The notes under the pieces: model-generated
Databases searched by the model: none
Seen by the model: the letters and a program-made list of their open reading frames with translations, nothing else
Told to the model about the DNA's origin: nothing
Position numbers and translations under genes: made by a program
Shown here: positions 24,625 to 34,700 of the stretch, piece by piece
How the letters are laid out: every line of letters begins with the position of its first letter
Numbering within the stretch: the stretch's first letter is position 1
Assembly (NCBI GenBank): GCA_038087035.1
Contig: CP051187.1
Location: 1,302,001-1,366,000 of the forward strand
Direction of reading: 5' to 3'
From: Gloeotrichia echinulata CP02
GTDB taxonomy: Bacteria > Cyanobacteriota > Cyanobacteriia > Cyanobacteriales > Nostocaceae
DNA length: 64,000 nt

Positions 24625-25431
24625 CTACTGTTTGAAAAAATCTCGGATATGTTGCACAAATTCCCAGGTATTTTCTAAGTGAATATTATGTGCGGAATTT
24701 CTAATTATTTTTAACTGGGCATTTTTACATATTGCTGCCATTTTATGATTAATCGCTAAAAATTTTTCGTCATTTTCACCAACTAATAAAAGCAAAGGTT
24801 TTGTATTTTGTTGCAGTTGATTCCATAAATTAGGTTGGCTTCCAGTACCCATGAATTGGAGTGATTTATTTAATTCTAGGGGATGATTCTGCAAGCGACT
24901 TTGTAGCATCCGTTCATATTCTGGATGATTTTTTATAGAACCGAAAATTGGCTGATTGTACCAATTTGACAGAAAAGCAGCAAAATCGCTTTTTTCTAGA
25001 CTTCTGGTTAATTTACTCCCAATTTGATCATCACGTTTAATTCTTTCTAATCTTTCTGTTTCTGTCATCAAACCAGGAGAAGCTGATTCTAAAACTACTT
25101 TGGTAAAACCTTCGGGAAAATGCACTTTCAGATATAAAGCTAATCTCCCTCCCATTGAATAACCAACTAAATAGCATTGCTGAATTTCTAACTCATCCAG
25201 TAAGTTAATTAACCCTTGGGCAGTATTTTCCATTGTATAGCAATCATCCCCACCTAAAACTTGGGTTTTACCATGTCCTGGGAGGTCAAGTGTTAAATAA
25301 GAAAATTCATCAGATAGTAATTTTATCGCTTGATCAAATTCATCAATGTTACCCATGAAGCCGTGTAAAAAAAGGATGACTGGCTTATCTGGGTTGCTAA
25401 TTAAAGAATAGTGAAAATTGTAATTTTGCAT
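24625..25431 (-). CDS. menH: Alpha/beta hydrolase, MenH-like (SHCHC synthase)
   Basis: A 268-residue alpha/beta hydrolase. LHGFMGN (oxyanion segment), GYSMGGR (nucleophile serine), the SASPGL segment and a C-terminal HNIHLE (catalytic histidine) match MenH, which forms 2-succinyl-6-hydroxy-2,4-cyclohexadiene-1-carboxylate in the menaquinone/phylloquinone pathway. Cyanobacteria need this for photosystem I phylloquinone. A TTG at 25473 would add 14 residues, and the ATG at 25431 is preferred. Other hydrolases share the fold, so the specific reaction is likely but not certain. Confidence 0.8.
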   Translation of the reverse strand: MQNYNFHYSLISNPDKPVILFLHGFMGNIDEFDQAIKLLSDEFSYLTLDLPGHGKTQVLGGDDCYTMENTAQGLINLLDELEIQQCYLVGYSMGGRLALYLKVHFPEGFTKVVLESASPGLMTETERLERIKRDDQIGSKLTRSLEKSDFAAFLSNWYNQPIFGSIKNHPEYERMLQSRLQNHPLELNKSLQFMGTGSQPNLWNQLQQNTKPLLLLVGENDEKFLAINHKMAAICKNAQLKIIRNSAHNIHLENTWEFVQHIRDFFKQ

Positions 25432-25533
25432 CAGCTTTAATGTTCGTAGTTGCACTTGAGTGCTAAAGTACAACTACAAACGATAAACTTTATCTTCGAT
25501 CAAAAATAAAATAGGAAATGCGTCTACCTTATT

Positions 25534-25947
25534 CTAAGGCAAAAATCGATCTAAAGCTGCTTTAAGTTGTTCAATTTCCACTTCAATATTCCCTTCTTTG
25601 GCAGCTCTTGCAATACACTCAGTTAAATGTTCATCGAGAACAATTCGCGCCACCCGATCTATTGCACCCCGAACTGCAGCAATTTGCAATAAAACATCAG
25701 GACAAGGGCTATTTTGCTGCACCATTGTCTTGATACCGCGAATGTGTCCTTCTATACGCGAAAGTCGGTTGACTATTTTCCTTAAAGATTCTTCATTATG
25801 GACGTGAGGATGAACCGAATCGACCTGCCCATGAGTATGATTTAGATCTGGAGAGTGTGTATCGTCATCTAAATCGTGATTGTGGGTGTGTTCTACTTGC
25901 TCGGATGTAGGCAAGGATTGTTTAGGTAATCGTTTTGATCCATTCAT
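25534..25947 (-). CDS. CsoR/RcnR-family metal-responsive repressor, InrS-like, His-rich N-terminus
   Basis: A 137-residue repressor of the DUF156 family. The core (LSRIEGHIRGIKTMVQ...CPDVLLQIAAVRGAI...HLTEC) keeps the Cys-His-Cys metal ligands (C in SPCPD, H and C in EHLTEC). The first 50 residues are rich in His and Asp (HTHNHDLDDDTH, LNHTHG, HPHVHNE), as in the cyanobacterial nickel sensor InrS, which represses a nickel exporter. The regulated exporter is not in this window. The upstream region to 26182 shows no gene; a G/C-tract operator of the CsoR type was not obvious. Confidence 0.87.
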   Translation of the reverse strand: MNGSKRLPKQSLPTSEQVEHTHNHDLDDDTHSPDLNHTHGQVDSVHPHVHNEESLRKIVNRLSRIEGHIRGIKTMVQQNSPCPDVLLQIAAVRGAIDRVARIVLDEHLTECIARAAKEGNIEVEIEQLKAALDRFLP

Positions 25948-26182
25948 GGGTTATTGATTGTTGGGTAAAATCCGAACCTTTTAAGGGGAAATGTCCATAA
26001 TAGCTTTTAGGCTAAGTATTAACTTAATTTAATAACAGGTGGCTTGCGTAATGCCCCAATTTAAAGTCTGGGGTGAACAGGCAATACCTGATGCACAGCA
26101 GCAGCGTCAAGACTCTCAAAATAAGTGTAGATAATTTGTCACGACTACGCAACAATTAGGTTTCTCAATTTAGGTTGTGATT

Positions 26183-27400
26183 ATGCGAATTTCTCAATTA
26201 CCCTGGTCTATCCGTCAACTCAGTTCCCATGTTTTAGCTATATTTATAGGAGTTGTGCTAACCGTTAGTACATTAGGGGTGTTACCTTCCCAAGCGGAAC
26301 CAGCGCCAAAAGCTGTGACTATGGAAGGAAGACAACTACTCGCCCAAGGACCATCATCAGCTTCAGCGGCGATAGGTAGTAGTAGCTTTGTTACAGAAGC
26401 CGTGAATCGTGTTGGGACAGCAGTGGTACGGATTGATACTGAGCGCACGATTACTCGCCGTATCGATCCAGTTTTTGAAGACCCCTTTTTCCGCAGGTTT
26501 TTTGGAGAAAGTTTCTCCCAACAGTCACCTACGGAGGAGTTACGTGGACTAGGTTCTGGTTTTATTATTGACAAGGGTGGGTTGATTCTCACCAATGCCC
26601 ACGTAGTAGATCAAGCTGATAAAGTTACAGTCCGCCTTAAAGATGGTCGCACTTTTGAAGGCAAAGTGCAAGGTATAGATGAAGTCACAGATTTAGCGGT
26701 GGTGAAAATTAACGCTGGTAACAATTTACCCGTGGCGTCTTTGGGTTCTTCTAATAATGTACAGGTAGGAGACTGGGCGATCGCAGTTGGTAATCCTTTG
26801 GGTTTTGATAATACCGTAACTTTGGGTATTGTCAGCACCCTCAAACGTTCCAGCGCCCAAGTGGGGATTACTGACAAACGCTTAGAGTTCATTCAAACCG
26901 ACGCTGCTATTAATCCTGGTAACTCCGGTGGACCACTATTAAATGGTCAAGGTGAAGTAATTGGGATTAATACAGCGATTCGTGCGGATGCGATGGGGAT
27001 CGGCTTTGCTATTCCCATTGATAAAGCCAAGGCGATCGCCGCTCAACTAGAACGTGATGGTAAAGTTGCTCACCCCTATTTAGGTGTGCAAATGGTAACA
27101 TTGACACCCCAGTTAGCGAAGCAAAATAACAAAGATCCCAATTCTACTATCGAAATTCCCGAACTTAACGGTGTGTTGGTGATGCGGGTTATTCCCAATT
27201 CACCGGCTGCGCGTGCGGGTATTCGACGCGGTGATGTGATTGTGCAAATTGATGGAAAACCAATCACCACAGCTGAACAGTTGCAGAATGTTGTCGAAGA
27301 AAGTCGCCTCGGTCAAGTATTGCAGTTGAAAGTGCAACGGGGTAATCAAACACAGCAGCTATCAGTCCGCACCGCTGAGTTACAAAATGCTTCGACTTAG
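26183..27400 (+). CDS. HhoA/HhoB/DegP-type serine protease with PDZ domain
   Basis: A 405-residue trypsin-like Deg protease. The N-terminal signal or anchor segment (about 13-38, ending SQAEP) directs it to the periplasm or thylakoid lumen. The catalytic triad is H140 (LTNAHVV), D170 (VTDLAV) and S248 (NPGNSGGPL), followed by one PDZ domain with GVLVMRVIPNSPAARAGIRRGDVIVQIDG. Length and single PDZ match the cyanobacterial HtrA/HhoA/HhoB group, which degrades misfolded proteins. A GTG at 26177 is an alternative start two codons upstream. Which of the three paralogues it is cannot be told here. Confidence 0.93.
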   Translation: MRISQLPWSIRQLSSHVLAIFIGVVLTVSTLGVLPSQAEPAPKAVTMEGRQLLAQGPSSASAAIGSSSFVTEAVNRVGTAVVRIDTERTITRRIDPVFEDPFFRRFFGESFSQQSPTEELRGLGSGFIIDKGGLILTNAHVVDQADKVTVRLKDGRTFEGKVQGIDEVTDLAVVKINAGNNLPVASLGSSNNVQVGDWAIAVGNPLGFDNTVTLGIVSTLKRSSAQVGITDKRLEFIQTDAAINPGNSGGPLLNGQGEVIGINTAIRADAMGIGFAIPIDKAKAIAAQLERDGKVAHPYLGVQMVTLTPQLAKQNNKDPNSTIEIPELNGVLVMRVIPNSPAARAGIRRGDVIVQIDGKPITTAEQLQNVVEESRLGQVLQLKVQRGNQTQQLSVRTAELQNAST

Positions 27401-27402
27401 AT

Positions 27403-27540
27403 TATAGGGCAATACAGTTCAGTTAGGCTCGAATGGTACACCTGAAGGGGCACGGCATCCAAAATCTTTTCTTCTAATGACAATTTTATTCGTGCCGTGC
27501 CCCTACGACAATTTTCCTTAACTGAACTGTATTGGATTAT
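27403..27540. mobile_element. Inverted-repeat element with ATACAGTTCAGTTA ends and internal palindrome
   Basis: Terminal repeats AATACAGTTCAGTTA (27411-27425) and TAACTGAACTGTATT (27519-27533) enclose GGGGCACGGCA...TGCCGTGCCCC arms separated by a 30-base AT-rich insert. A shorter copy without the left end lies at 52036-52125. Confidence 0.75.
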
Positions 27541-27564
27541 AGGGGTCTAAAGGCAATTTATTTT

Positions 27565-27688
27565 AGGACTTACGCATGTGTCACAGAAAAAAAACGGTGC
27601 GTGACGCCATGAGATCCTAATCTATGTACAGGTTTTTGTCGTAGCGTCACACACCCTACAAATATAATGCGCCAGTTGCGTAAGTCCT
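27565..27688. mobile_element. Inverted-repeat element with AGGACTTACGCA ends
   Basis: AGGACTTACGCA at the left is complementary to TGCGTAAGTCCT at the right; inside are GGTGCGTGACGCC and GTAGCGTCACACACCC arms. Related copies are at 47198-47301 and, inverted, at 52133-52228. The rest of the gap to 27805 holds nothing recognisable. Confidence 0.75.
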
Positions 27689-27805
27689 GTATTTGTAGTT
27701 GTGCTTCTTGTAGAGACCTTCACTAACTCAGTTGGTGATGTTGTACTGGATGTTCACGATATCTCAAATGTCGGAGAATGTCTCGGTTAAAAGTATCAGG
27801 CGCAA

Positions 27806-29839
27806 CTACAAAAAACGCCAAATTTTCATTGTATTGTCCTCGCTACCACTAACTAAAACCTTACCATCAGGACTAAAGATGACGGATGTCACATTGTTTT
27901 CATGTCCTGTGAGTGTGCGAATTTCTTGACCGGTAGCCAGATTCCAGAGTTTGATGGTGCGATCGCGGCTACCACTGGCTAAAGTTTGACCATCTGGGCT
28001 GATCGCTAGGGATGTAACTGTGTTATTATGTCCTGTGAGTGTGCGAATTTCTTGACCTGTGGACAGATTCCAGAGTTTAATGGTGCGATCGCGGCTACCA
28101 CTGGCTAAGGTTTGACCATCGGGACTAATGGCTAGGGATGTAACTGTTGTGTTATTACCCAGCAGTGTGTGTATTGTATATCCCTTATCCAGATGCCAAA
28201 TTTTAATCGTCTTGTCAAAACTCCCACTGGCTAAGGTTTGACCATCTGGGCTAATAGCGATTGACCGTACCCAAAATTTATGTCCAACTAATGTCCGAAT
28301 ATGCCTGCCTGTGGCTAGATTCCAGACTTTGATTGTGTTATCATCACTACCACTGACCAAAGTTTTGCCATCAGGGCTAATCCCTAGGGCTTGAACGGAG
28401 TCGGAATGCCCAAGTAGGGTGCGGATTTCCTGACCTGTGGACAGATTCCAGATTTTGATCGTGCTGTCATCACTACCACTGACTAAAGTTTTGCTATCGG
28501 GACTCATAGCCACAACATTTACCCGTCCAGAATGACCAGTTAGGGTGGATATTTCCCCACCTGTGGCGAGATTCCATAATTTGATGGTGCGATCGCTATT
28601 AGTGGCGATGATTTTGCTATCGGGACTGATGGCGATCGACAACACAGAGTTTTCATGACTGGTGACGGTATTAGCTAAGGAAATTTTCTCTAAGGGAATC
28701 TTTGGTGTCTCGCTGAGAACTACTTCACCGTTCCTGGAATGTTGATTTGACTGATTCAGTCGAGAAGATAAACTGGTTTGCAACCGGCGATATTGTTGAT
28801 ACCAAGAATCGGTAAATCCTACCTGAATCAAAACCGCAGATATCAAGATAAAAGTCCTGAATATGCTATATTTTTTCGGTAAAAATGATATGTGTGTGAA
28901 TGGTAATTTTCCGGTGGAATTTCCCGTTGGTGGTAGTGCAAGTGGTTGCTTATGAGTCAAGTCTTTAATGACTTCCTCGGCTGATTGGTAACGATGCTGG
29001 ATGTCTTTTTGCAACAGCTTCTCGAACACACGATCTAATTCAGGATTGATGGGACTTCGCAAATATTGACGCCAATTTGTCACCCAACTATATCCATGTT
29101 CCATCCACAACTGAAAGGGAGAAATTCCCGTCAGCAGATGAAAACAAGTAGTCCCCAAACCAAACAAATCACTAGCGGGATAAGCTTTACCATCTCTGAT
29201 TTGTTCAATCGGTGAATAACCATGTGAACCGATAGCAGTTCCAATTTTATTTTGCACTCTTGCTGTTAACTGTTTTGAGGACCCAAAATCTATCAAAATT
29301 AATCTTCGATCACTTTCACGACGGATAATATTTTCCGGTTTGATGTCGCGGTGAATAACGCCGCGATCATGAATAAATTTGAGGATGGGGAGTAAATCTA
29401 ACAAGATTGCTTGAATGTCTTTATCTTTATAAGTCTTACGTTGCTGTAACTCACTTAACAAATTTTCCCCATTGATAAACTGCTGTACTAAATACAGACA
29501 GTGTTCCTGTTCAAAGTAAGCCATCAGAGTCGGAATTTGCGGATGTTCTCCCAGTTCTTGTAATCGCTGTGCTTCTTGAGAAAACAACTCTATTGCTTTT
29601 TTTTGTGACCAAGTACCTTGGAATTTTGGAGCTAATTGCTTGATAACACAGCGTTCATTGAGTTTATCTATATCTTGGGATAAATAAGTTCTACCAAATC
29701 CCCCCGCATCAGAAAGCACCCGAATTACACGGAAGCGATTTCTTAACAGTGGTACTAGTGGGGTACTACAACTTTGGCAAAACTTTTTGCTATCAGGATT
29801 TTGGGGATTTAAACAGTCGGGATTTAAGCAACAGATCAT
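27806..29839 (-). CDS. Zinc-ribbon Ser/Thr protein kinase with C-terminal WD40 propeller
   Basis: A 677-residue cyanobacterial eukaryotic-type kinase. Order: a four-Cys zinc ribbon (CCLNPDC...FCQSC, about 3-24), a kinase domain (glycine loop SDAGGFGRTY, VIKQL lysine, HRDIKPEN, DFGSS), one membrane helix (about 325-350) and seven WD40 repeats with GH...SPDG..LASGS...IKLWNL units forming a propeller. The repeats are very alike (several differ by a few residues), suggesting recent internal duplication or gene conversion. The kinase would sense via the WD40 part and phosphorylate unknown targets. The frame extends to 29866, and the ATG at 29839 fits the zinc-ribbon start. Confidence 0.93.
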   Translation of the reverse strand: MICCLNPDCLNPQNPDSKKFCQSCSTPLVPLLRNRFRVIRVLSDAGGFGRTYLSQDIDKLNERCVIKQLAPKFQGTWSQKKAIELFSQEAQRLQELGEHPQIPTLMAYFEQEHCLYLVQQFINGENLLSELQQRKTYKDKDIQAILLDLLPILKFIHDRGVIHRDIKPENIIRRESDRRLILIDFGSSKQLTARVQNKIGTAIGSHGYSPIEQIRDGKAYPASDLFGLGTTCFHLLTGISPFQLWMEHGYSWVTNWRQYLRSPINPELDRVFEKLLQKDIQHRYQSAEEVIKDLTHKQPLALPPTGNSTGKLPFTHISFLPKKYSIFRTFILISAVLIQVGFTDSWYQQYRRLQTSLSSRLNQSNQHSRNGEVVLSETPKIPLEKISLANTVTSHENSVLSIAISPDSKIIATNSDRTIKLWNLATGGEISTLTGHSGRVNVVAMSPDSKTLVSGSDDSTIKIWNLSTGQEIRTLLGHSDSVQALGISPDGKTLVSGSDDNTIKVWNLATGRHIRTLVGHKFWVRSIAISPDGQTLASGSFDKTIKIWHLDKGYTIHTLLGNNTTVTSLAISPDGQTLASGSRDRTIKLWNLSTGQEIRTLTGHNNTVTSLAISPDGQTLASGSRDRTIKLWNLATGQEIRTLTGHENNVTSVIFSPDGKVLVSGSEDNTMKIWRFL

Positions 29840-30061
29840 GATTAAAGAGGCGACATTGCATGACAAAATATGCTAAGTTTGCCCCGAAATTTCCCTTGAT
29901 ATCAAGATTGGCTCTGGTGTAATTTTGGTAGAAACCCCTGAATTTGGGGATTGGGGAATTACTTGATATAGTCAGCGTTTATAAATAAAATACCAGCGAT
30001 TTTTCCTAAATACCGGAAAACCACAAGAGCCAAAACATTATTTCTCTCATTATATAATAAT

Positions 30062-30125
30062 CTAAGTAAGTTGGTGGGCAGAAATAAAGTTGACTGATTT
30101 TGTCATTTGTCATTTGTCATTTGTA
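30062..30125. mobile_element. Left half of an AAGTAGGTCGGCGCAAA-family element
   Basis: TAAGTAAGTTGGTGGGCAGAAATAAAG followed by ATTTGTC heptamers. It is cut off by the element that begins at 30126. Confidence 0.6.
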
Positions 30126-30228
30126 ATATCATGTTCGGATAAATACTTGTCATCGCGTAGCCTTCGGCGCTCGTAGAGAACGCAACGCTAGCAATGACAT
30201 TTTATAAGCGGTCAACCGAACATGATAT
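30126..30228. mobile_element. 103-bp element with 13-bp perfect terminal inverted repeats
   Basis: ATATCATGTTCGG and CCGAACATGATAT are exact complements. The interior includes GCGTAGCCTTCGGCGCTCGTAGAGAACGC-type sequence common in cyanobacterial repeats, with no coding capacity. It lies in the 460-base gap between the two kinase genes; the rest of that gap is AT-rich and featureless. Confidence 0.8.
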
Positions 30229-30326
30229 AAGAGGAGCTTTGAAAAGTCATGAAATAGGAATGATCCTTAACAAGAAGAGTGATTGTATCGAATATCTCTT
30301 AGAGGTTGTTTGAAAAGTATAATTTA

Positions 30327-31451
30327 CTAGTCTTTAGCCTGACGTTTCGATTTTGTTTCCTGTAGCTTTGCTTTCCATTCACGAATAGCGATCGCAGTTC
30401 TTTCTGCAGGTGGGATATATATCTGGGGACTGTTTGCTTGCGGATAATTGTTCCTGGCTATCATGGAATGGGATATCGCAGAAACATCTTCTTTGGGAAT
30501 ATTTGGTTTTCTCAGCGGTTGAGTAGTTAAACATTCTGTTAAATTTGCCACATGATTAGCCACACTCAAAGCTCTAATTACTTCATCCGCAGTTTTAAAC
30601 CGTTCTTCCAGGGAAATTTTCACCATTTTACTCAAAATACGGCCAAAACTATCAGTTAAATTTACCTCTTTTTGCCAGCAGATTTCACCAGTTTTGCGGT
30701 CATGTTCAAATTCTAAAGGGCCTTTACCAGTTAACAAATAAAGACAAGTTACACCAAGCGCATAAATATCACTCGCATAAACTGCGCGTAGGGAAAACTG
30801 TTCCGGTGGTGCAAATCCCATCGTCCCAACAAAATTGGTAGACGGATTTTTATGGGTGGAATTTTCACAGATTTCAACCAATTCCTCTTTCACAGCCCCA
30901 AAATCGATGAGTACGAAGCGCTGGTCATATTCACAACGCAACAAATTTTGGGGCTTAATATCCCGATGAATTACATGATGTTTATGAAGATATTGTAATA
31001 CTGGTAATAATTCTAGCAGAAATTGTTTAACTTCAGCTTCACTCTTGTGACCGGTTCGCCGTACTTCTCGTGCTAACGTAGAACCACGCACATATTCTTG
31101 AACCAAATAAAAGTCTCCATTCCCTTCAAAGTAGTCTAAAAGCATGGGAATTTGGGAATGACTACCGAGTTGACCCAAAGTTTTTGCTTCTTTTTCAAAG
31201 CGCAAAGACGCCTTCCGTAAACTTTTGGGACTACTGACCTTAGGACAAAGTTGCTTAATTACACACAGAGGCTTTCCAGGGAGTACAGCATTTTTGGCTA
31301 AGAAGGTGATTCCAAAACCACCTCTACCCAAAATTCTCAAGATTTCATAGCGATCGCGAAATAGTTCCTTAGAACCACACATCTGACCAAGCTGCGTCTG
31401 CTGTAAAACACTCTCGTGAAACTTCGTTATTTTCGGAGAAAATCTATTCAT
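30327..31451 (-). CDS. Ser/Thr protein kinase
   Basis: A 374-residue kinase with a full set of motifs: GRGGFGITF loop, CVIKQL lysine, HRDIKPQN catalytic loop, DFGAVK and GTMGFAPPEQ activation segment, all within residues 34-300. The roughly 75-residue tail is basic and low in complexity with no sensory repeat or membrane segment, unlike the neighbouring WD40 kinase. The two genes are co-directional but separated by repeat elements, so they are probably transcribed apart. The start at 31451 leaves about 33 residues ahead of the kinase domain and no zinc ribbon. Confidence 0.92.
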   Translation of the reverse strand: MNRFSPKITKFHESVLQQTQLGQMCGSKELFRDRYEILRILGRGGFGITFLAKNAVLPGKPLCVIKQLCPKVSSPKSLRKASLRFEKEAKTLGQLGSHSQIPMLLDYFEGNGDFYLVQEYVRGSTLAREVRRTGHKSEAEVKQFLLELLPVLQYLHKHHVIHRDIKPQNLLRCEYDQRFVLIDFGAVKEELVEICENSTHKNPSTNFVGTMGFAPPEQFSLRAVYASDIYALGVTCLYLLTGKGPLEFEHDRKTGEICWQKEVNLTDSFGRILSKMVKISLEERFKTADEVIRALSVANHVANLTECLTTQPLRKPNIPKEDVSAISHSMIARNNYPQANSPQIYIPPAERTAIAIREWKAKLQETKSKRQAKD

Positions 31452-31774
31452 AGTTCCAGAAAAGCTAAGTTTTAAATCAGTTAACAGTGAACAGTCAACC
31501 GTTGTTAGGCGTTCCTGCAGGTGTTTTACGCCTGCTTCGTAAACTTGTTATACGCTTACATGATAACTGATAACTGAATAACTGTTAGTGTTTTTAATTT
31601 AACGACAAATATGCTTTCATGCTAGTAGTATTACTAGATCTTTGCCAAATCCTGATTTTTAATACCATTAAATCGAAAATTTAAAATGGAAATTTTAACA
31701 AGATATCGTAAAATCTTCCGGATAACATTCTCCGGGAAATTAGGGATTGGGGATTGGGGATTGGGGACTTGTAC
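31452..31774. other. Gene-free spacer
   Basis: Between the kinase and the hybrid histidine kinase end. It contains AGTTAACAGTGAACAGTCAACC and TGATAACTGATAACTGAATAACTG repeats and a run of GGGGATT heptamers (about 31744-31766). No gene is seen. Confidence 0.5.
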
Positions 31775-34700
31775 CTATGAACATTTTTGCAGTTCTATCT
31801 GTAAAGCCGCTTTAACTTTTTCATACTCAGCCTCTAACTCGAATACTCGCTCTGGAACATCGGTAATTCCCGTTTCGGCGATCGCCTCTAATTCTCGACA
31901 GAGACTAGCCAGTACCGTGGCGCCGAGATAGGCGCTACTAGACTTCCAGCTATGGACTACCCGACGTAAGGTCTTGGCGTCTTCCACAGCCATAGCGTCG
32001 CGAATTTGTTGTAGTAATTGGGGGGAGTCTTCCAAATAGCAGTCAATAATTTCCGCCAGAAATGTAGGGCCATCATCACCAGCAATATCGAGAATCTCTT
32101 CGAGAGCTTCAGTATTAATAACCAACTCTACTACTGGCAGATTGTTTTGGTTGATTAATTCTGGATTTATTTGATTGGGGTAGCTATCGCTTTCCTTAGC
32201 TGTGGCGTCATTGCTAGGAACTAACGGGGTACATTGACTTAAAGCCTGAGCCAGGGCTTCGATGCGAATAGGTTTGCTGATATAATCATCCATACCAGCA
32301 TCGAGACATTTCTCGCGATCGCCCTGAATAGCACGGGCTGTCATCGCAATAATCCGAGGACGAGTGCCGATGGGATACTTGCGACAGATAAACTCAGTTG
32401 CCTCTAGTCCATCCATTTCCGGCATCTGCACATCCATTAAGATTACATCATAGGGCAACTGCTGGATAGCGACGAGAACTTCCAGCCCATTACTGACCAC
32501 ATCGGCTCGATAACCCAATTGTTTCAACATCAATACCGCTAGCTTTTGATTTACCGGATGGTCTTCCGCTAGCAAAATTCTCAGGGGGGACTGTTCAGCC
32601 ATTGGAGAACTAAGTGAGTTGGAATCAGGTAGCTTTTGAAAAGTCGCCACAGGAGCAAGCGAACCGTAGTGGGGATAATTAACCTGAGTGTCTATCGTGG
32701 ACTCAACAGACCCGGCAGAGGTGACAATGGTGAAATAAAATGTCGATCCCTCTCCCATCTGACTACTGACCCACATTCGTCCACCCATCAATTCGCAGAG
32801 TTGACGACTGATAGCTAACCCTAGACCTGTCCCCCCATAACGCCGACTAGTCGAGGAATCAACCTGACTGAAGGATTGAAACAAGCGATCCAGTTTATCT
32901 GCGGGAATCCCAATCCCGGTATCGCGGACAGCAAACTGTAGTTGATATAGAAAATCCGCAGACCTAGCATTGTTAGATTCACCAGACAGAGGATCGAGAC
33001 GATGGGCTGTAACGGAAACAGTGATACCTCCTTCTGAGGTAAACTTGATGGCATTACTCAATAAATTTACCAAAATCTGACGCAACCGAGTGATATCTCC
33101 CACAATAATTTTGGGGATATCCTCTACCAACAGATAACTAACTTCTAATCCTTTGCTGCTAGCAGTGTTAGCTAGTAAAGCAATGACCTCTTTGAGACAG
33201 CTAGCCAAATCAAAAGGTTGTGCTTCCAGTTCCAATTTACCTGACTCAATTTTGGAGAAATCCAAAATGTCATTAATCAATGATAATAAAATTTCACCAC
33301 TGGAGCGGATGGTTTCCACCGTATCTTGTTGCTCTGGAGTCAAGTCTGTACGTAGCAACAGTCCCGTCATCCCAATCACCGCATTCATTGGCGTGCGGAT
33401 TTCGTGACTCATATTGGCGAGAAAATCACTCTTAGCTTGAGCCGCTGACTCTGCTGCTTCCTTTGCTTGCCGTAACTCGATTTCTGCCTGTTGACGTTCG
33501 GTAATATCTTCAGAGATGCCTAGTATATACTGAGGTTTACCCATGCTATCAAAAATTGGTAACTTCTTGGTCAGCAAAATTCTTGGGCCATGATTTCTGG
33601 TTTTAATCGCTTCTTCTGTAATATCCAAAATGCTCCCCGTTACCAGAATATCCCGCTCCTTAGTGGTGAAGAAATCCGCTTCCTCTTGGGGAAAAAGGTC
33701 ATAATCATTTTTCCCCAGTAGTTCTTCCCTGGAATAACCCAACAGTTTCTCCCCAGCTCTATTAATGCTAATAAACCTCAAGTCTTTTGCATCTTTGACA
33801 AAAATCATGTTAGGAATGTTTTCAATAATCGAACTCAGGAAAGTTTGAACTCGTTTGATCTCTGCTTCCGATTCCCTGAGATCGCTAATATCGCGAAAGT
33901 ACCAAATCCTGCCGTAGTTTTCTCCTAGGGATGAGATCACGCTTGCAGAATAGCAATCAAAAATGCGTCCGTTTTTAAACAGAACTTCATCACGGCTGGC
34001 TTCTTGCGGATGCTGATATAAATACTCTATCTTGGCGAGAAATTCCTCCGCATCTGCCAAATCAACAATAATCCGTTCCAGAATTTCTCTAGAGCTAGTC
34101 TCAACAATCTCCGGGGGAATTTGCCATAACTGGCAAAATTGCTGATTATAAGAAACAACATTTCGGTTTTCATCAATAATCAAAATGCCATCAATAGCTG
34201 CTTCTTGCTGTGCCTTTAAGGTAGCGTTTTGACGGTGCAAAACTCTTGTACTTTCCTGAATTCCAGCGGCCATGCGATCAAAGGCTGTAGAAATTTGGGC
34301 GAGTTCATCGGAACCTAATAGACCCGCACGGACGCTTAACTCGCCATTCGCTAACCTGTTGCTGACAGCAACCAGATGGTCAACTCGTCGCGTCAGGGTG
34401 CGGTCAAAGAAAAACCATAGCCCAATACAAAATAATGCCAGAACTGAAGTGGATATCAGCGCCTGACGCCCAGCAACGACATAAGCTTCCTGTTTTTCGT
34501 TCAGCAGGTCATATTCAATGAACAAAACGCCCACTCTTGAGGGAGTGAGTTCCCCTGGTTGAACTTGCAAAAGTACAGGATAAATAACTCTGAGGTAGCG
34601 TCTGTCTGGAGAAAGTGAAACTTCTCCCGCCAGTTTCTCTCGCACCCTACTAAATCTTGATAAATTAGGGGCAGCAGGAGTATCGCTTACCAGCAGTTTT

